DNA of 64,000 nucleotides from Rhodopirellula sp. (GTDB lineage: Bacteria > Planctomycetota > Planctomycetia > Pirellulales > Thermoguttaceae): assembly GCA_012728855.1 (NCBI GenBank), contig JAAYEH010000035.1, forward strand, positions 1-64,000. The letters run 5' to 3'. Positions within the stretch are counted from its first letter, which is position 1. Each line of letters starts with the position of its first letter. The position numbers and the translations under genes are program-made. Below, piece by piece: positions 46,601 to 54,295 of the stretch. The notes under the pieces are model-generated. The model saw nothing but the letters and a program-made list of their open reading frames with translations, had not been told where the DNA came from and searched no databases.

Positions 46601-46825
46601 GGCGATCATCTGATTGGCACGCTGGCTGTTGGTGATGCCGCGCTGGGTGGAAACGATGTCCGCGCGGAGGACTTCGCTGGCGATCAAACCAGCCGGATTG
46701 TCCTTGCCGGAGTTGATTCGCAAACCGGTGCTCAGGCGGGTCAATGCCTCTTGCAACGAGACGTTCGACCGCGCCAAACTCTTCTGAGCGTTGAGCGAGC
46801 TAACATTGGTGTTGATTCGGGTCAT
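43622..46825 (-). CDS. fliC: Flagellin with large repeated outer domain
   Basis: 1067 aa from ATG 46825. The conserved D0/D1 N terminus begins MTRINTNVSSLNAQKSLARS and includes TRLSTGLRINSGKDNPAGL. The C terminus includes RGRLGAFQRTTLDTNI and ESSIRDADFAEESAKLTRAQ and ends NPQNVLSLLR. Usual flagellins are 270-550 aa; here about 780 residues sit between. These include at least two clear and one weak copy of a beta module (about 317-395, 531-613 and 710-801) also present in FlgL. It polymerises into the filament. It is the last gene of the flagellar group, with its own sigma-28-like promoter and terminator. Confidence 0.95.
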   Translation of the reverse strand: MTRINTNVSSLNAQKSLARSNVSLQEALTRLSTGLRINSGKDNPAGLIASEVLRADIVSTQRGITNSQRANQMIATADSALGQVSSLLNDIRGLISDAANTGALSEEQISANQLQIDSSLEAIDRIAQVTQFQGKRLLDGNLDFVTQDVDATKINDLRIDTANFGTQTEINVGVEVVAQAKQASLKFDGTQINSGVVLELGGASGFETFNFGAGSSITEMKDAVNLVSDVLGIQASFADRTAETATQAVATLLNRTSTDGIKFTADAEGSSAGNFTVRYKLGAAQTFEWTAGDPNVLDVVLKQTTAATTAATVQPGTDVLDVVATTAGSAFDATHLVIDTVGGAAGGYYDYETKKIHLSLAAADAASFNAAKDTLADIFTIEDAVDDDVAVVGEYALNFFVGTHGADGGQVAVDNDNKIDAIITNLTNNFSSGATDLGLTATRIGTGGADIYAEIVNSSGTIGSINSTDDGTATDDPNNMIQLTGGDGVTNLGVNFVANGANQALSIDYAINTRTGGHSTAYIRSSQDDADAYIKVAYTAAQGQEYDGITVQFHDTGAATQKGVVWDEANKTLDVYFDKDHAASSSADAIAALINTSNLFTATSYGGGKATVSKFNGNETGTTADGRIYDSITVNLATDANGNTKTTAAEAILAVNSNSVLNSLGIRAANVFSSTGAGIMETGALTLGQLGVTSADAKASGTTTAANGGKAALVVTAKTAGAAYENVKVVFENDSAVTQAGEEFATYDSSNRVLTFHIKDGTSTANDVVNNWANNSGSVDAAALFTVAAADVGAGSGTGKVTADDIGWLRDGITYSGTTTGAAAAQGGFDAGDVVGTGGLEFESIGYGTKAFVSVKALSGTFTVIDADGNTKDRDYGADADVRVNGITAVTDGLKASLNTSVLDLSFSILSTVADGSTSSFKITSGGAQFQLGPDVVSNQQARLGIQSVNSAKLGGDSGRLYQLKSGGEFSLKNNVKMAAAVAEDAITAVVTMRGRLGAFQRTTLDTNISSLTDTLEALTEAESSIRDADFAEESAKLTRAQILVQSGLSVLSTANSNPQNVLSLLR

Positions 46826-47085
46826 GCCAGACACCCTTTTTAAATGGTGGACTTGTTCCAAGCCTGACCGGCGAGCGGGGGAGTCGACTCGTCCGGACCT
46901 GCCTGGCTGCCGACCGCGCCAACGGTTCGCTCGTCAGCCGCGGGTACAGTGTAGTTGGTGGTTACGTGCCTCGTTACAAGAACCGGGAGCTAGTCAGGCT
47001 GAACTCTGCCACACGAGCCCCCCCGGCAAATCTCGCGCAGGGGGCTTCGAGGCATCGGTCGTCCCGCAATGGTCCTCAAAGTGAT
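46826..47085 (-). other. Flagellin mRNA leader
   Basis: About 250 nt from the predicted promoter to the ATG. The ribosome site is AAAAAGGGTG ahead of the ATG. GGA triplets occur nearby, including one in a small TGGAACAAGTCCA hairpin about 30 nt before the start, which could be a CsrA target. There is no gene inside. Beyond the promoter, 47114-47396 holds only a family C repeat. Confidence 0.45.
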
Positions 47086-47113
47086 CTATCGGTCTGTTAA
47101 TTTGAGGACTTTA
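47086..47113 (-). promoter_or_regulatory. Sigma-28 (FliA)-like flagellin promoter
   Basis: On the minus strand, TAAAGTCC (47113-47106) and ACCGATAG (47093-47086) are 12 bp apart. The FliA consensus is TAAAGTTT, 11 bp, GCCGATAA. The location upstream of flagellin supports it. Confidence 0.6.
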
Positions 47114-47229
47114 GGTAAGTAGGAAATTTTTTTCCACTTTGTCTATCATCCTGCTAGATTTCCGTTTCGGCACGCCGGGCCGACTGGGTAAAGGAAAAGT
47201 ACAACCGGCACGCCGAACGGGATCTGTTT

Positions 47230-47328
47230 AGTAGGTTCCGTTTGCCGAGCGGAACCTTGGTGGCGGAGGGGAACTCGACATCAGACGGGATCTGGGGGCA
47301 ATATCCCGCTCGGCAAGCGGGATCTACC
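47230..47328. repeat. Palindromic element, family C copy 5
   Basis: GTAGGTTCCGTTTGCCGAGCGGAACC and ATCCCGCTCGGCAAGCGGGATCTACC are the two complete hairpin modules, 49 bp apart. It lies between the flagellin promoter and the csrA terminator. Confidence 0.75.
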
Positions 47329-47396
47329 GGGTTAGGCACGCTGTCTGTACGCAGACCCCGGCAGACGGCTGCTTAGCAGTCCAAGCGGGGGCTGAG

Positions 47397-47441
47397 CGAA
47401 AGAAAATGCCCCGCAGGTGGCCGAATGGCTTCTGCGGGGCA
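47397..47441 (-). terminator. Rho-independent terminator after csrA
   Basis: TGCCCCGCAG (47407-47416) and CTGCGGGGCA (47432-47441) form the stem; the minus-strand product ends TTTTCTTTC. It lies 33 bp after the csrA stop and separates csrA from flagellin transcription. Confidence 0.85.
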
Positions 47442-47474
47442 GGGATGATCCGTTCTTCCGCCAGCCCGGCTGTT

Positions 47475-47726
47475 CTAGCCGGTTGATGGCCTGGAGCGTC
47501 GCATCGAGCCCGACGCGCCCAGCCCCTGCGTCTCGCTGGGGGCAAGCTGACTGGCGCGAAGGTTCTCACGCTGAATGGCCTCGTATACCTCGCGGCGGTG
47601 GACAGGGATCTCGGTAGGTGCATCAATTCCCAGGCGGACCTTGTCGCCCCGAATATCGACAATCGTCACGACGATCTGGTCGCCGATGATGATGCTCTCG
47701 TCACGCTGTCTGGACAAGACAAGCAT
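47475..47726 (-). CDS. csrA: Carbon storage regulator CsrA
   Basis: 83 aa. [20 protein letters not shown] is the standard start, with [22 protein letters not shown] carrying the conserved RNA-binding residues (Arg4 and the VHRREVY helix start). A tail of about 20 residues beyond the usual 60 is low-complexity. CsrA binds GGA motifs near ribosome sites. It sits between fliW and fliC, the arrangement in which CsrA represses flagellin translation and is itself sequestered by FliW. Confidence 0.95.
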   Translation of the reverse strand: MLVLSRQRDESIIIGDQIVVTIVDIRGDKVRLGIDAPTEIPVHRREVYEAIQRENLRASQLAPSETQGLGASGSMRRSRPSTG

Positions 47727-47788
47727 CGATTACTCCTTAGCGGTTGGTATCCGGACGCGGCTGCGGCCGGCTTCAAGGTAGGGCTTGT

Positions 47789-48229
47789 CTACGCACTTTT
47801 CTTCAACGGTGTCGTCGTACCCGTTACCTCGTACTGAACCGGCAATTCCCCGTTGGTGACGACCTGCCGGCCCAGTCGCCGTTGGAGGTTGAGCACCAAA
47901 GGGGCTTTCAGGTTCAGGGTGACCGAACGACCCGTCTTGCTCACGATTACCAAGACGCGGGCGGCGCCGATTTCGTCCAATTCCAAAGGCTCCAACTCGC
48001 GACGCGCCACGCGCATCTGAAACCACGGTACGAACCGCCGCGGGCTCACCACGGCCAGAGCGACTTCCGGACAGTCCACACTTTGCAGCCAGGCGACGGC
48101 GTCGTTGTGGACATCGGCCAACAGCACCCATTGCCGACATTCTGCCAGTCCGAGAATGCCTTCCTCGAAAAGGAGCACGTCGTCAGGACGGCACCGCACG
48201 GGGCCGAATCGCGTCGTTCGTATTTCCAT
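47789..48229 (-). CDS. fliW: Flagellar assembly factor FliW
   Basis: 146 aa from ATG 48229 (MEIRTTRFGPVRCRPDDVLLF). Family motifs: FEEGILGLAECRQWVLLAD, WLQSVDCPEVALAVVSP and RVLVIVSKTGRSVTLNLKAPLVLN, with the C-terminal GRQVV. FliW binds either flagellin or CsrA and so couples flagellin export to its translation. It follows flgL by about 210 bp and precedes csrA by 62 bp on the same strand. Confidence 0.93.
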   Translation of the reverse strand: MEIRTTRFGPVRCRPDDVLLFEEGILGLAECRQWVLLADVHNDAVAWLQSVDCPEVALAVVSPRRFVPWFQMRVARRELEPLELDEIGAARVLVIVSKTGRSVTLNLKAPLVLNLQRRLGRQVVTNGELPVQYEVTGTTTPLKKSA

Positions 48230-48438
48230 GATTCCCAGCCTAGAAAGGACCGACTCCAACGCGGTAGCGCACAGAAGAGATATCGGATTCGGTAAACTCG
48301 GTAGACCAGAAAAAATACGGAAGCCATCGAGGGCTGCTCATATTTCTGCCATCAGTTCTTCTGTCCTATCTACCTGCCCTCTGATGAATTGACAGAAGCG
48401 ATGACAAAAAGACGGGGAGCGGCGGGTTGTAGCGAGAA

Positions 48439-51400
48439 TTATAGATAATTGAGCAGGCTCATCTGGGAAATCTGGGCCGTGGCGCGGAGCGAAGCTTCGA
48501 AGGCTGCCTGGCGGCCGGTGAACTGTGAGATCACCTCGACCATGTCGACGTCGTAGTTCAGGGAGAGCGACTCCTTCAGGTCGATCTCTTCGGCGTCCAG
48601 GCGGTCTTTGAGCACGTCTAGCCCCTCCTGCCGGGCACCGAGTTCGGCACGCGTGAAATTCATCTGGAGCACCGACTCGTCCAAGAGTTCGATTGCCCGC
48701 GTCGCCTCGATAATATCATTGGTTTCCAACGCTCGTTGCAGGCGGCAGAGGGCGGTGAAGATGCCGCGAGTCTCCAACGCGTTCGTGTCGGCGCCGGTCA
48801 GCACCTCGGCGGCGCCTCCGGACAACCGGCGCGGGCTGGTGTCGGCGACCGCGCCGGAGCCGTCGTTGCCCTCGATGCGGATCGAAAAGAGGCGATCCGC
48901 ATCGGCGTCGCTTTCCAGAAGTCCGCGGAGTTCGTCGGCCGTGACGCCGGAGTTTACCGTAAACTTCAAGGTCGGATTGGCCGGATCCGGATCGTAGTGA
49001 CAACTGGCTGCTCCGCCCGCGGCGTCCGCGAATATCACGTGTACTCCGTTGGCGTACGTGCCCGGGAAATTGGCCTCGACGGTCAGGCTGCCGCCAGGCA
49101 AGAGCGAAACCGGCTCCGAGGTAGCCGCCGACCCGGGCGCCGCCTGGGAATTGCTCTCGCTTCCCTCCGGCACCAATCCCAGGCCGATGGCAGCCGTGCT
49201 CAATTCGGCTCGCTCGACGGTCAGCGCGCCGCTGCCGATGCTGTTGTCCACCAGCTCGATGCCGTTGCCGTGCGTGGCCAGACGGGCCCACAGCGCTGGC
49301 GGACTTTCGGGATCGTGGGGATCATTGGGAGTATTGCCGATGTGACCGTTGATCGCGTCGAGCACATCCTGGATGGTCTGCGCCCCGTTTACGTCGATCT
49401 CCAGAACCACGCCGTCGCGCCGGATGATGGAGAAGTCGGCGTTGTCCGAATCGCCGCCGGCGGTGACTTGCTCCGCCGGCGCGACCACTCCGGTGCCTGT
49501 ATTCGGTGTCCCGTCTCTTGGATCCAAGGCGATTTCGAAATCATCGCGGGCGCCGGGGGTAGCGCGAAACAGCGCGATGACATCGTTGGCGGTTGTATCC
49601 GCTTGGATTTGGAAGACGATCTCGCGGTTGGGCGGACCGGGCTGGTAAGTCATCGAAAGGTCGCCGCCGGGCGGTGCCGCTTCGAATCGAATCGTCGTGT
49701 CGTTCCATTGGGCCGAGCGGTTGCGAGCCTGGAAAATGAGGTTGTTGTTGGTGCTATTGAAGTCGAACGTGGCCGACGCCGTCGTGCCGACCCCCTCGTA
49801 ATCGACCACGCCGTGACCGAAATTCAGGTCTTCCAGACGCGTTTGGGCCGTGAAGGTTCGCAGGCCCAACTGCGTGGCCGTATCCCCTCCGTTTTCCGCG
49901 ATCGTGAAATCCGCGCCGCTGTAACGCGAACGAAGGTTGATGCCGGTGCCCGTGTCGTTGATCTCGGCCATCAGGCCGGCGTGCTTGCCGTTGACCGCGT
50001 TGAGCAGATCCTCGACCGTCCTGGCAGTCGAGATCTGTATGGTCACTTCCTCCTCGCCGTTGTGGATCAACAGCCCGTGGGATTGGTCCAGGTTCTGTCC
50101 GCTACCCCAGTCGGTCAGCACGGGGGCCGCCGGATCGGTCACCGTGACCACGCCCAGACCTTGCCGGCCCTCGGTGGGATCGAGCTTCGCTCGGAAAGGC
50201 ATGCTGTCGGCATCGTGGTATTTCTCGAAGGCTGCGATGACTTGCTGGGCGGTGGTCACTCCCGCCTCGATGCGGACCGTCAGTTTTCCGCCGGCCAGTT
50301 CGACCGTCTCGTTGCCGGCAACCACCAGCGGATCGTTGACAAACTCGATTTCGACCTTGTTGGCGCTCGTGCCGCCCAGCGACGATCCGTTGCGGTCCGC
50401 CTCGATCACCAGATCGTTGTCCGCCCCGACCATGTGCAAGAATGCGGTGGCCCGTGTGCCGAGGGTGTCCGCCAGCAGCGTGGTGCCGCGGAGCTTGGGA
50501 CGGAGCGGTTCGCCCTCGACCGTAGGCCCGCGGCCTTCCTCCCTGAGGATTCCCAATTCATAGGCGGTGACGCCGCCGCCGACCTCGCGAATGAGAAGAT
50601 GGCCGGGCGGGCTGCCGTCGGATGTGTGGAGTTCGACGACGAGTCCTTCCGGTGTGACGTCGGCGGAAAGCCATTTGTCGCCGGCAAGGTTGGCGCCGGC
50701 CGATCGGATTTTCGCCGCCACGTCGCCGATCGTCTCCAGGCCGGCGATCTCCACGAAAACCGGGTCGCCTCCGCCGGAGATCTCCAGAGTTCCCGGGCTG
50801 ACGCCCTCGCCGCCACGGAGGTCGGCAAGCCGGGTTCCACTGGCCAGCGCCGGTTGCAGGGCAGCGCCGCGGACTTCGGCCGAGACCGCCCCGAATACCT
50901 CGCTTCCGGTAATGTTGCTGTCGAACAACAGGTCGATGTCGGCATAGCTGGACAAGCGCCGTTCGTTGCCCAGGTACTGGACGTAGTTCTCGCCGGCGTA
51001 TTCGAAGGGCCGGGTCATCGTGCTCGTGCCGGCAAACAGGTAACGCCCGCGGAACTTCTGGTTGCCCGCGTCGAACATCTGCTTGGTGACCTGCTTGATT
51101 TGCTGCACGGCGGCGCTCCGCTCGGTATCCGAGGCGGTTGTGCCGATAGCGCTCAGCGCCACGCCGCGGGCCTCAGCGATGATCGAGGAGATTCGCGACA
51201 TGGCCACGTCGGTGGCGGTAAGAAAGGTCTGGTTGGTGTCGAGGTTCGTCTTCACCTGGTCCTTGCGTTCCACCAGGCGCTGCAGACTGAGAACCTGCAG
51301 CGACGCCACCGGACTCTCGCTGGGAAGTTGAAAGCGGCGCCCGGTGCTCAACTGCATCTGGACCCGGTACAACTCGCGCTGGTCGTACTGGACTTGCCGC

Positions 51401-51462
51401 ATGACGCGGTCTCGCACGAACAGGTCGCTGACGCGGGTAGTGGGGATGCCGATGATGGTCAT
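48439..51462 (-). CDS. flgL: Flagellar hook-associated protein FlgL, greatly enlarged
   Basis: 1007 aa; usual FlgL is 300-550. Terminal coiled parts are conserved: TTRVSDLFVRDRVMRQVQYD and LSTGRRFQLPSESPVAS at the N terminus, VLQMNFTRAELGARQEGLDV and FTGRQAAFEASLRATAQISQ at the C terminus. Between, three flagellin/hook IN-type units (about 215-300, 455-535 and 675-765) alternate with three copies of a beta module (about 340-443, 563-665 and 787-880). The module resembles one in FliC. It joins hook to filament. The start codon sits inside a short repeat (51457-51494). Confidence 0.93.
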   Translation of the reverse strand: MTIIGIPTTRVSDLFVRDRVMRQVQYDQRELYRVQMQLSTGRRFQLPSESPVASLQVLSLQRLVERKDQVKTNLDTNQTFLTATDVAMSRISSIIAEARGVALSAIGTTASDTERSAAVQQIKQVTKQMFDAGNQKFRGRYLFAGTSTMTRPFEYAGENYVQYLGNERRLSSYADIDLLFDSNITGSEVFGAVSAEVRGAALQPALASGTRLADLRGGEGVSPGTLEISGGGDPVFVEIAGLETIGDVAAKIRSAGANLAGDKWLSADVTPEGLVVELHTSDGSPPGHLLIREVGGGVTAYELGILREEGRGPTVEGEPLRPKLRGTTLLADTLGTRATAFLHMVGADNDLVIEADRNGSSLGGTSANKVEIEFVNDPLVVAGNETVELAGGKLTVRIEAGVTTAQQVIAAFEKYHDADSMPFRAKLDPTEGRQGLGVVTVTDPAAPVLTDWGSGQNLDQSHGLLIHNGEEEVTIQISTARTVEDLLNAVNGKHAGLMAEINDTGTGINLRSRYSGADFTIAENGGDTATQLGLRTFTAQTRLEDLNFGHGVVDYEGVGTTASATFDFNSTNNNLIFQARNRSAQWNDTTIRFEAAPPGGDLSMTYQPGPPNREIVFQIQADTTANDVIALFRATPGARDDFEIALDPRDGTPNTGTGVVAPAEQVTAGGDSDNADFSIIRRDGVVLEIDVNGAQTIQDVLDAINGHIGNTPNDPHDPESPPALWARLATHGNGIELVDNSIGSGALTVERAELSTAAIGLGLVPEGSESNSQAAPGSAATSEPVSLLPGGSLTVEANFPGTYANGVHVIFADAAGGAASCHYDPDPANPTLKFTVNSGVTADELRGLLESDADADRLFSIRIEGNDGSGAVADTSPRRLSGGAAEVLTGADTNALETRGIFTALCRLQRALETNDIIEATRAIELLDESVLQMNFTRAELGARQEGLDVLKDRLDAEEIDLKESLSLNYDVDMVEVISQFTGRQAAFEASLRATAQISQMSLLNYL

Positions 51463-51494
51463 TGGTTATTTGTCATTTGTCATTGGTCACTTGT
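51457..51494. repeat. Low-complexity repeat at the flgL start
   Basis: TCATTGGTTATTTGTCATTTGTCATTGGTCA is built from CATTTGT/CATTGGT units. The complement of this sequence occurs at 54296-54331, so the two copies are inverted with flgK, flgN and flgJ between them. Confidence 0.75.
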
Positions 51495-51504
51495 GTGGGG
51501 CACC

Positions 51505-51537
51505 AGCAGCCCGGCTGCTCGCAGCAGCCGGGCTGCT
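51505..51537. repeat. REP-like hairpin, family B copy 3
   Basis: AGCAGCCCGGCTGCT and AGCAGCCGGGCTGCT form a nearly perfect stem in the 86-bp flgK-flgL gap. It could attenuate or stabilise the polycistronic message. Confidence 0.8.
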
Positions 51538-51548
51538 TGAAGCGAAGG

Positions 51549-53255
51549 CTAGAGATTAACGAGGGTATTGAGCAGTTCGGTGAGGGTTTGGATGTAGCGG
51601 GCGGAGGCTTGGAAGGAATGCTGGTAGGCGATCATTTTCACGGCCTCCTCGTCGAGACTCACGCCGCTGATGGCCAGTTTCTGTCCGCGAAGCGTTTGTT
51701 GGAATACCCGCGCGCCTTCGGCGGTGGCGCCGGCGACGGTCGATCCCTGGGTGGTCTCGCCGATCATGCGGTCGTAGACGACCGAGAGCGTCTGGCCGCT
51801 TTGTGAGGAGAGCGGCCGATCGAGAAAGGCGGCCATCTCGATGGCGATGTCCGTATCGTATCCGATGCCGCCGAAGCTCGCCACGAACTTGGCGGGGTCG
51901 TTGCGGACATCGCGATTCACGGCAATATCGGTCGCGCTGGTGCCGCTGAAGAACGTGTTGATTCCCAGCGCGGCCAGGATTCCGCTGGTGTCGCCCGCGA
52001 AGGCGAATTCCTGGTCGACCGCGTCGTTCTTGATCGTGATCTTGCCGGTGGGAGTGACGGTGGCGGTCACGCCGACGCCCGTGGCGTTGATCGCGTCGCG
52101 CAGCCCTTCGAGCGACATGTCGTCGCCCATGCCGTTCAGGTCGACTAGCACGTCGGCGGTCTTCGACAGGCCGGTCTTTTTGTTGTAGACCATCACCTGG
52201 AAGGAGCCGTTCACCGGCGTGAAGGCTAGCCCGGCTTCCGCGGAATTCAAAGGGACTTTATTGTCGTCGACCGGGAACTCGCTGGTCACCTCCTGGTAGC
52301 CGTTCAGCCCCTGGCCCTTGGAATAGAGCTTGTTGAACTCGAAAATGAGCGTCTGCGCGAAGTCGTTGAGCCTGTCGAGATAGCCGCCCAGGATCTCGTC
52401 GCGCGCAGTGGTCAGTCCATGGAGTTGTCCGGCTTGGAGTTCCAGCGGAGCATCGACGTCGGTGATGTGGATGCTGGAGATCGCCATGCCCCGATCGTTG
52501 TCGAGCACCACTTCCACCTGCCGCGCCGATCCCTCGTAGACGAGCCAGTCGCCCCCCGCGTAGACGACCACCGCACCACTATCCTGTTCCTGCACGCGGA
52601 TGTCGATCAGTTCGGCGAGATCCTCCAGCGCTTCCAAGCGTTTGTCGCGCAGGCCGACGGCGTCGCTGGTGGACGCGCCGCCCACCTCGGTCTCCGCGAT
52701 GCGGATATTCAGTCGGCGAACCTCCTCCAGCAAGCGGTTGAGGTCCGAGGCCATGTTGGTGACGCGCTGGTTGATGTCGAACCGCATTTCGCCGACGCGC
52801 TTCGCCAACCGCCCGATGTCCTCGGTCAGCGATTTGCCCTGCAGCATGGCGAGATTCCGCACCGACGTGCTCTCGGGCTGATTGAGGATCTCGTTGATGC
52901 TGCCGAAGAACCGATTCATCGCCGTGCTGAGATCGGTGTCGTTGAGTTCGCCGATTACCCCTTCTAGTTGCAGGTAGGTTTCCTCTTGAGCCTCCGCCGA
53001 GAATTGGTCGCTGACGGCGCCGCGGAGCCGCTCTTCGAGAAAGGTGTCGATCTTCTGCTGGACGGCGAGCACCTGCACACCGGTTCCCAGCAGCAGCCCG
53101 CCCAGTCGTTGCGTGGGCCCCGGCGAGAGAAGCACCTCCTCGCGGATGTAGCCCGGGGTGTTGGCGTTGGCGATGTTCTGGCCGACCACCTGCAGCGCAA
53201 TGCTGTCGGCCTGAATCGTGTTGCTCGCCATCCGGATCGAACTATAGAGCGACAT
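51549..53255 (-). CDS. flgK: Flagellar hook-associated protein FlgK
   Basis: 568 aa. The N terminus MSLYSSIRMASNTIQADSIA and QVVGQNIANANTPGYIREEV carries the rod/hook ANTPGY motif. GVQVLAVQQKIDTFLEERLR and GEMRFDINQRVTNMASDLNRL are the D1 region. The C terminus (GVSLDEEAVKMIAYQHSFQA, then ARYIQTLTELLNTLVNL) is the standard axial-protein end. A hook-IN-like insert lies near 355-455. FlgK is the first hook-filament junction ring. It follows flgN by 40 bp. Confidence 0.95.
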   Translation of the reverse strand: MSLYSSIRMASNTIQADSIALQVVGQNIANANTPGYIREEVLLSPGPTQRLGGLLLGTGVQVLAVQQKIDTFLEERLRGAVSDQFSAEAQEETYLQLEGVIGELNDTDLSTAMNRFFGSINEILNQPESTSVRNLAMLQGKSLTEDIGRLAKRVGEMRFDINQRVTNMASDLNRLLEEVRRLNIRIAETEVGGASTSDAVGLRDKRLEALEDLAELIDIRVQEQDSGAVVVYAGGDWLVYEGSARQVEVVLDNDRGMAISSIHITDVDAPLELQAGQLHGLTTARDEILGGYLDRLNDFAQTLIFEFNKLYSKGQGLNGYQEVTSEFPVDDNKVPLNSAEAGLAFTPVNGSFQVMVYNKKTGLSKTADVLVDLNGMGDDMSLEGLRDAINATGVGVTATVTPTGKITIKNDAVDQEFAFAGDTSGILAALGINTFFSGTSATDIAVNRDVRNDPAKFVASFGGIGYDTDIAIEMAAFLDRPLSSQSGQTLSVVYDRMIGETTQGSTVAGATAEGARVFQQTLRGQKLAISGVSLDEEAVKMIAYQHSFQASARYIQTLTELLNTLVNL

Positions 53256-53295
53256 GGCGAAATATTCCGCAGCTTTCTGAAATCCCCCTAAGCCA

Positions 53296-53781
53296 CTAAA
53301 CCGCGTGGTCTACCAATGTGCCACCGGAGTGCCTGGATTCGTCCTCTCCATATGTCGGCTTCATTCGCCCGCCGGTCGCGATAATCTCTACCATCTGCGA
53401 TAAATGGATCAAGGTTCGCTGCACGAGCACCCAATTCGTGAGGCTCTGGTGCCGCAACAGGCGGGCTCGGCCGGCGGAATGACGCACGCGGACCCGCAGA
53501 TCGCGTCGTTGGGGGCCGGGCAGCGCCTCGGTCAGCGATTCGATGCTGTCGGAAGGCAATCCCTCCTCCGCGGCGCGGCAGAGCAGTCCTTCACGTCGTT
53601 CGAGGCATTGTTCGAGCCGCCGGATCAGGCCCCGCTCCCGATCGCCAACCGCGGCGAGACCTTCCAGATCCTTGTCGACAAGGCACTGCCGCTTTCTGGT
53701 AAGGATCTCCAGCGTCGCGTCCTGCACGGCCGACAGATCCTTCAAGAACTCGGCCAACTCGGAATCCCAGGCAGTTGCCAT
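53296..53781 (-). CDS. flgN: FlgN-like flagellar export chaperone
   Basis: 161 aa from ATG 53781 (MATAWDSELAEFLKDLSAVQ). It is helical with FlgN-type features: LEILTRKRQCLVDKDLEGLA, then GDRERGLIRRLEQCLERREG, and a C-terminal QSLTNWVLVQRTLIHLSQMVE. FlgN chaperones FlgK and FlgL for export, and the position directly upstream of flgK supports the call. The frame stays open upstream through an octamer tandem repeat; the ATG downstream of it is chosen because the upstream part is not protein-like. Confidence 0.8.
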   Translation of the reverse strand: MATAWDSELAEFLKDLSAVQDATLEILTRKRQCLVDKDLEGLAAVGDRERGLIRRLEQCLERREGLLCRAAEEGLPSDSIESLTEALPGPQRRDLRVRVRHSAGRARLLRHQSLTNWVLVQRTLIHLSQMVEIIATGGRMKPTYGEDESRHSGGTLVDHAV

Positions 53782-53806
53782 CGAGAGAGCCTTTCCGGAG
53801 CACGGG

Positions 53807-53918
53807 GGAGTAATGGAGTGTTGGAGTGTTGGAGTGTTGGAGTGTTGGAGTGTTGGAGTGTTGGAGTGTTGGAGTAATGGAGTAATGGAGTAATGGAGTA
53901 ATGGAATGATGGAATGAT
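53807..53918. repeat. Octanucleotide tandem repeat upstream of flgN
   Basis: Fourteen consecutive 8-bp units: one GGAGTAAT, seven GGAGTGTT, four GGAGTAAT and two GGAATGAT. It ends 25 bp before the flgN start codon on the coding strand. Just beyond, ACTCCCATCATTCCACGATT (53931-53950) is an inverted relative, so the region can fold. Confidence 0.95.
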
Positions 53919-53962
53919 GATCTCTGCCACTCCCATCATTCCACGATTCCATCACTCCCCCC

Positions 53963-54283
53963 TCATCTCCTGCTGAGCGTAAACAGTTCGAACATCGGTT
54001 CGGCAAAACGTTCGGAAGCGGCGTCGCTGAGCTTTTCGGCGAGAACTTGATCGAGTTGTTCGCGGAAGATCTCTTCCGCCTTGCCGCCGTGAAAATAGGC
54101 CGGTTTATCGACGGTCTTGCGCATCGCTTTGAGCATTTGTCCGAAGAGCGTCTGCCCGGCAAACGACTGGAAGGCTTCCCGAGTCTCTTCATCGAATCGC
54201 CCATCCAGTTCCGCCGGCGCCTTCGCTGGCGTCGCTTGCGGCAAAGCACCGACATCCCCGTAAGAAACAGCATCGACCCGCAT
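53963..54283 (-). CDS. flgJ: Rod-binding protein, FlgJ N-terminal-domain type
   Basis: 106 aa from ATG 54283. The core is FDEETREAFQSFAGQTLFGQMLKAMRKTVDKPAYFHGGKAEEIF followed by REQLDQVLAEKLSDAAS. The FGQML and GKAEEIFREQLDQ motifs are those of the FlgJ rod-scaffold domain. There is no muramidase domain, as in many bacteria outside the gammaproteobacteria. It starts 47 bp after flgI ends, with a low-complexity repeat in between. Confidence 0.88.
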   Translation of the reverse strand: MRVDAVSYGDVGALPQATPAKAPAELDGRFDEETREAFQSFAGQTLFGQMLKAMRKTVDKPAYFHGGKAEEIFREQLDQVLAEKLSDAASERFAEPMFELFTLSRR

Positions 54284-54295
54284 CGCACACTCCAG

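Noticed and set aside
48736..51540. 934-codon plus-strand open frame opposite flgL
   Set aside because: It is a shadow of the flgL reading frame with no family resemblance; FlgL termini are unmistakable.
53807..53918. Tandem repeats as a possible CRISPR array
   Set aside because: The units are contiguous 8-mers without spacers, and no cas gene is nearby.
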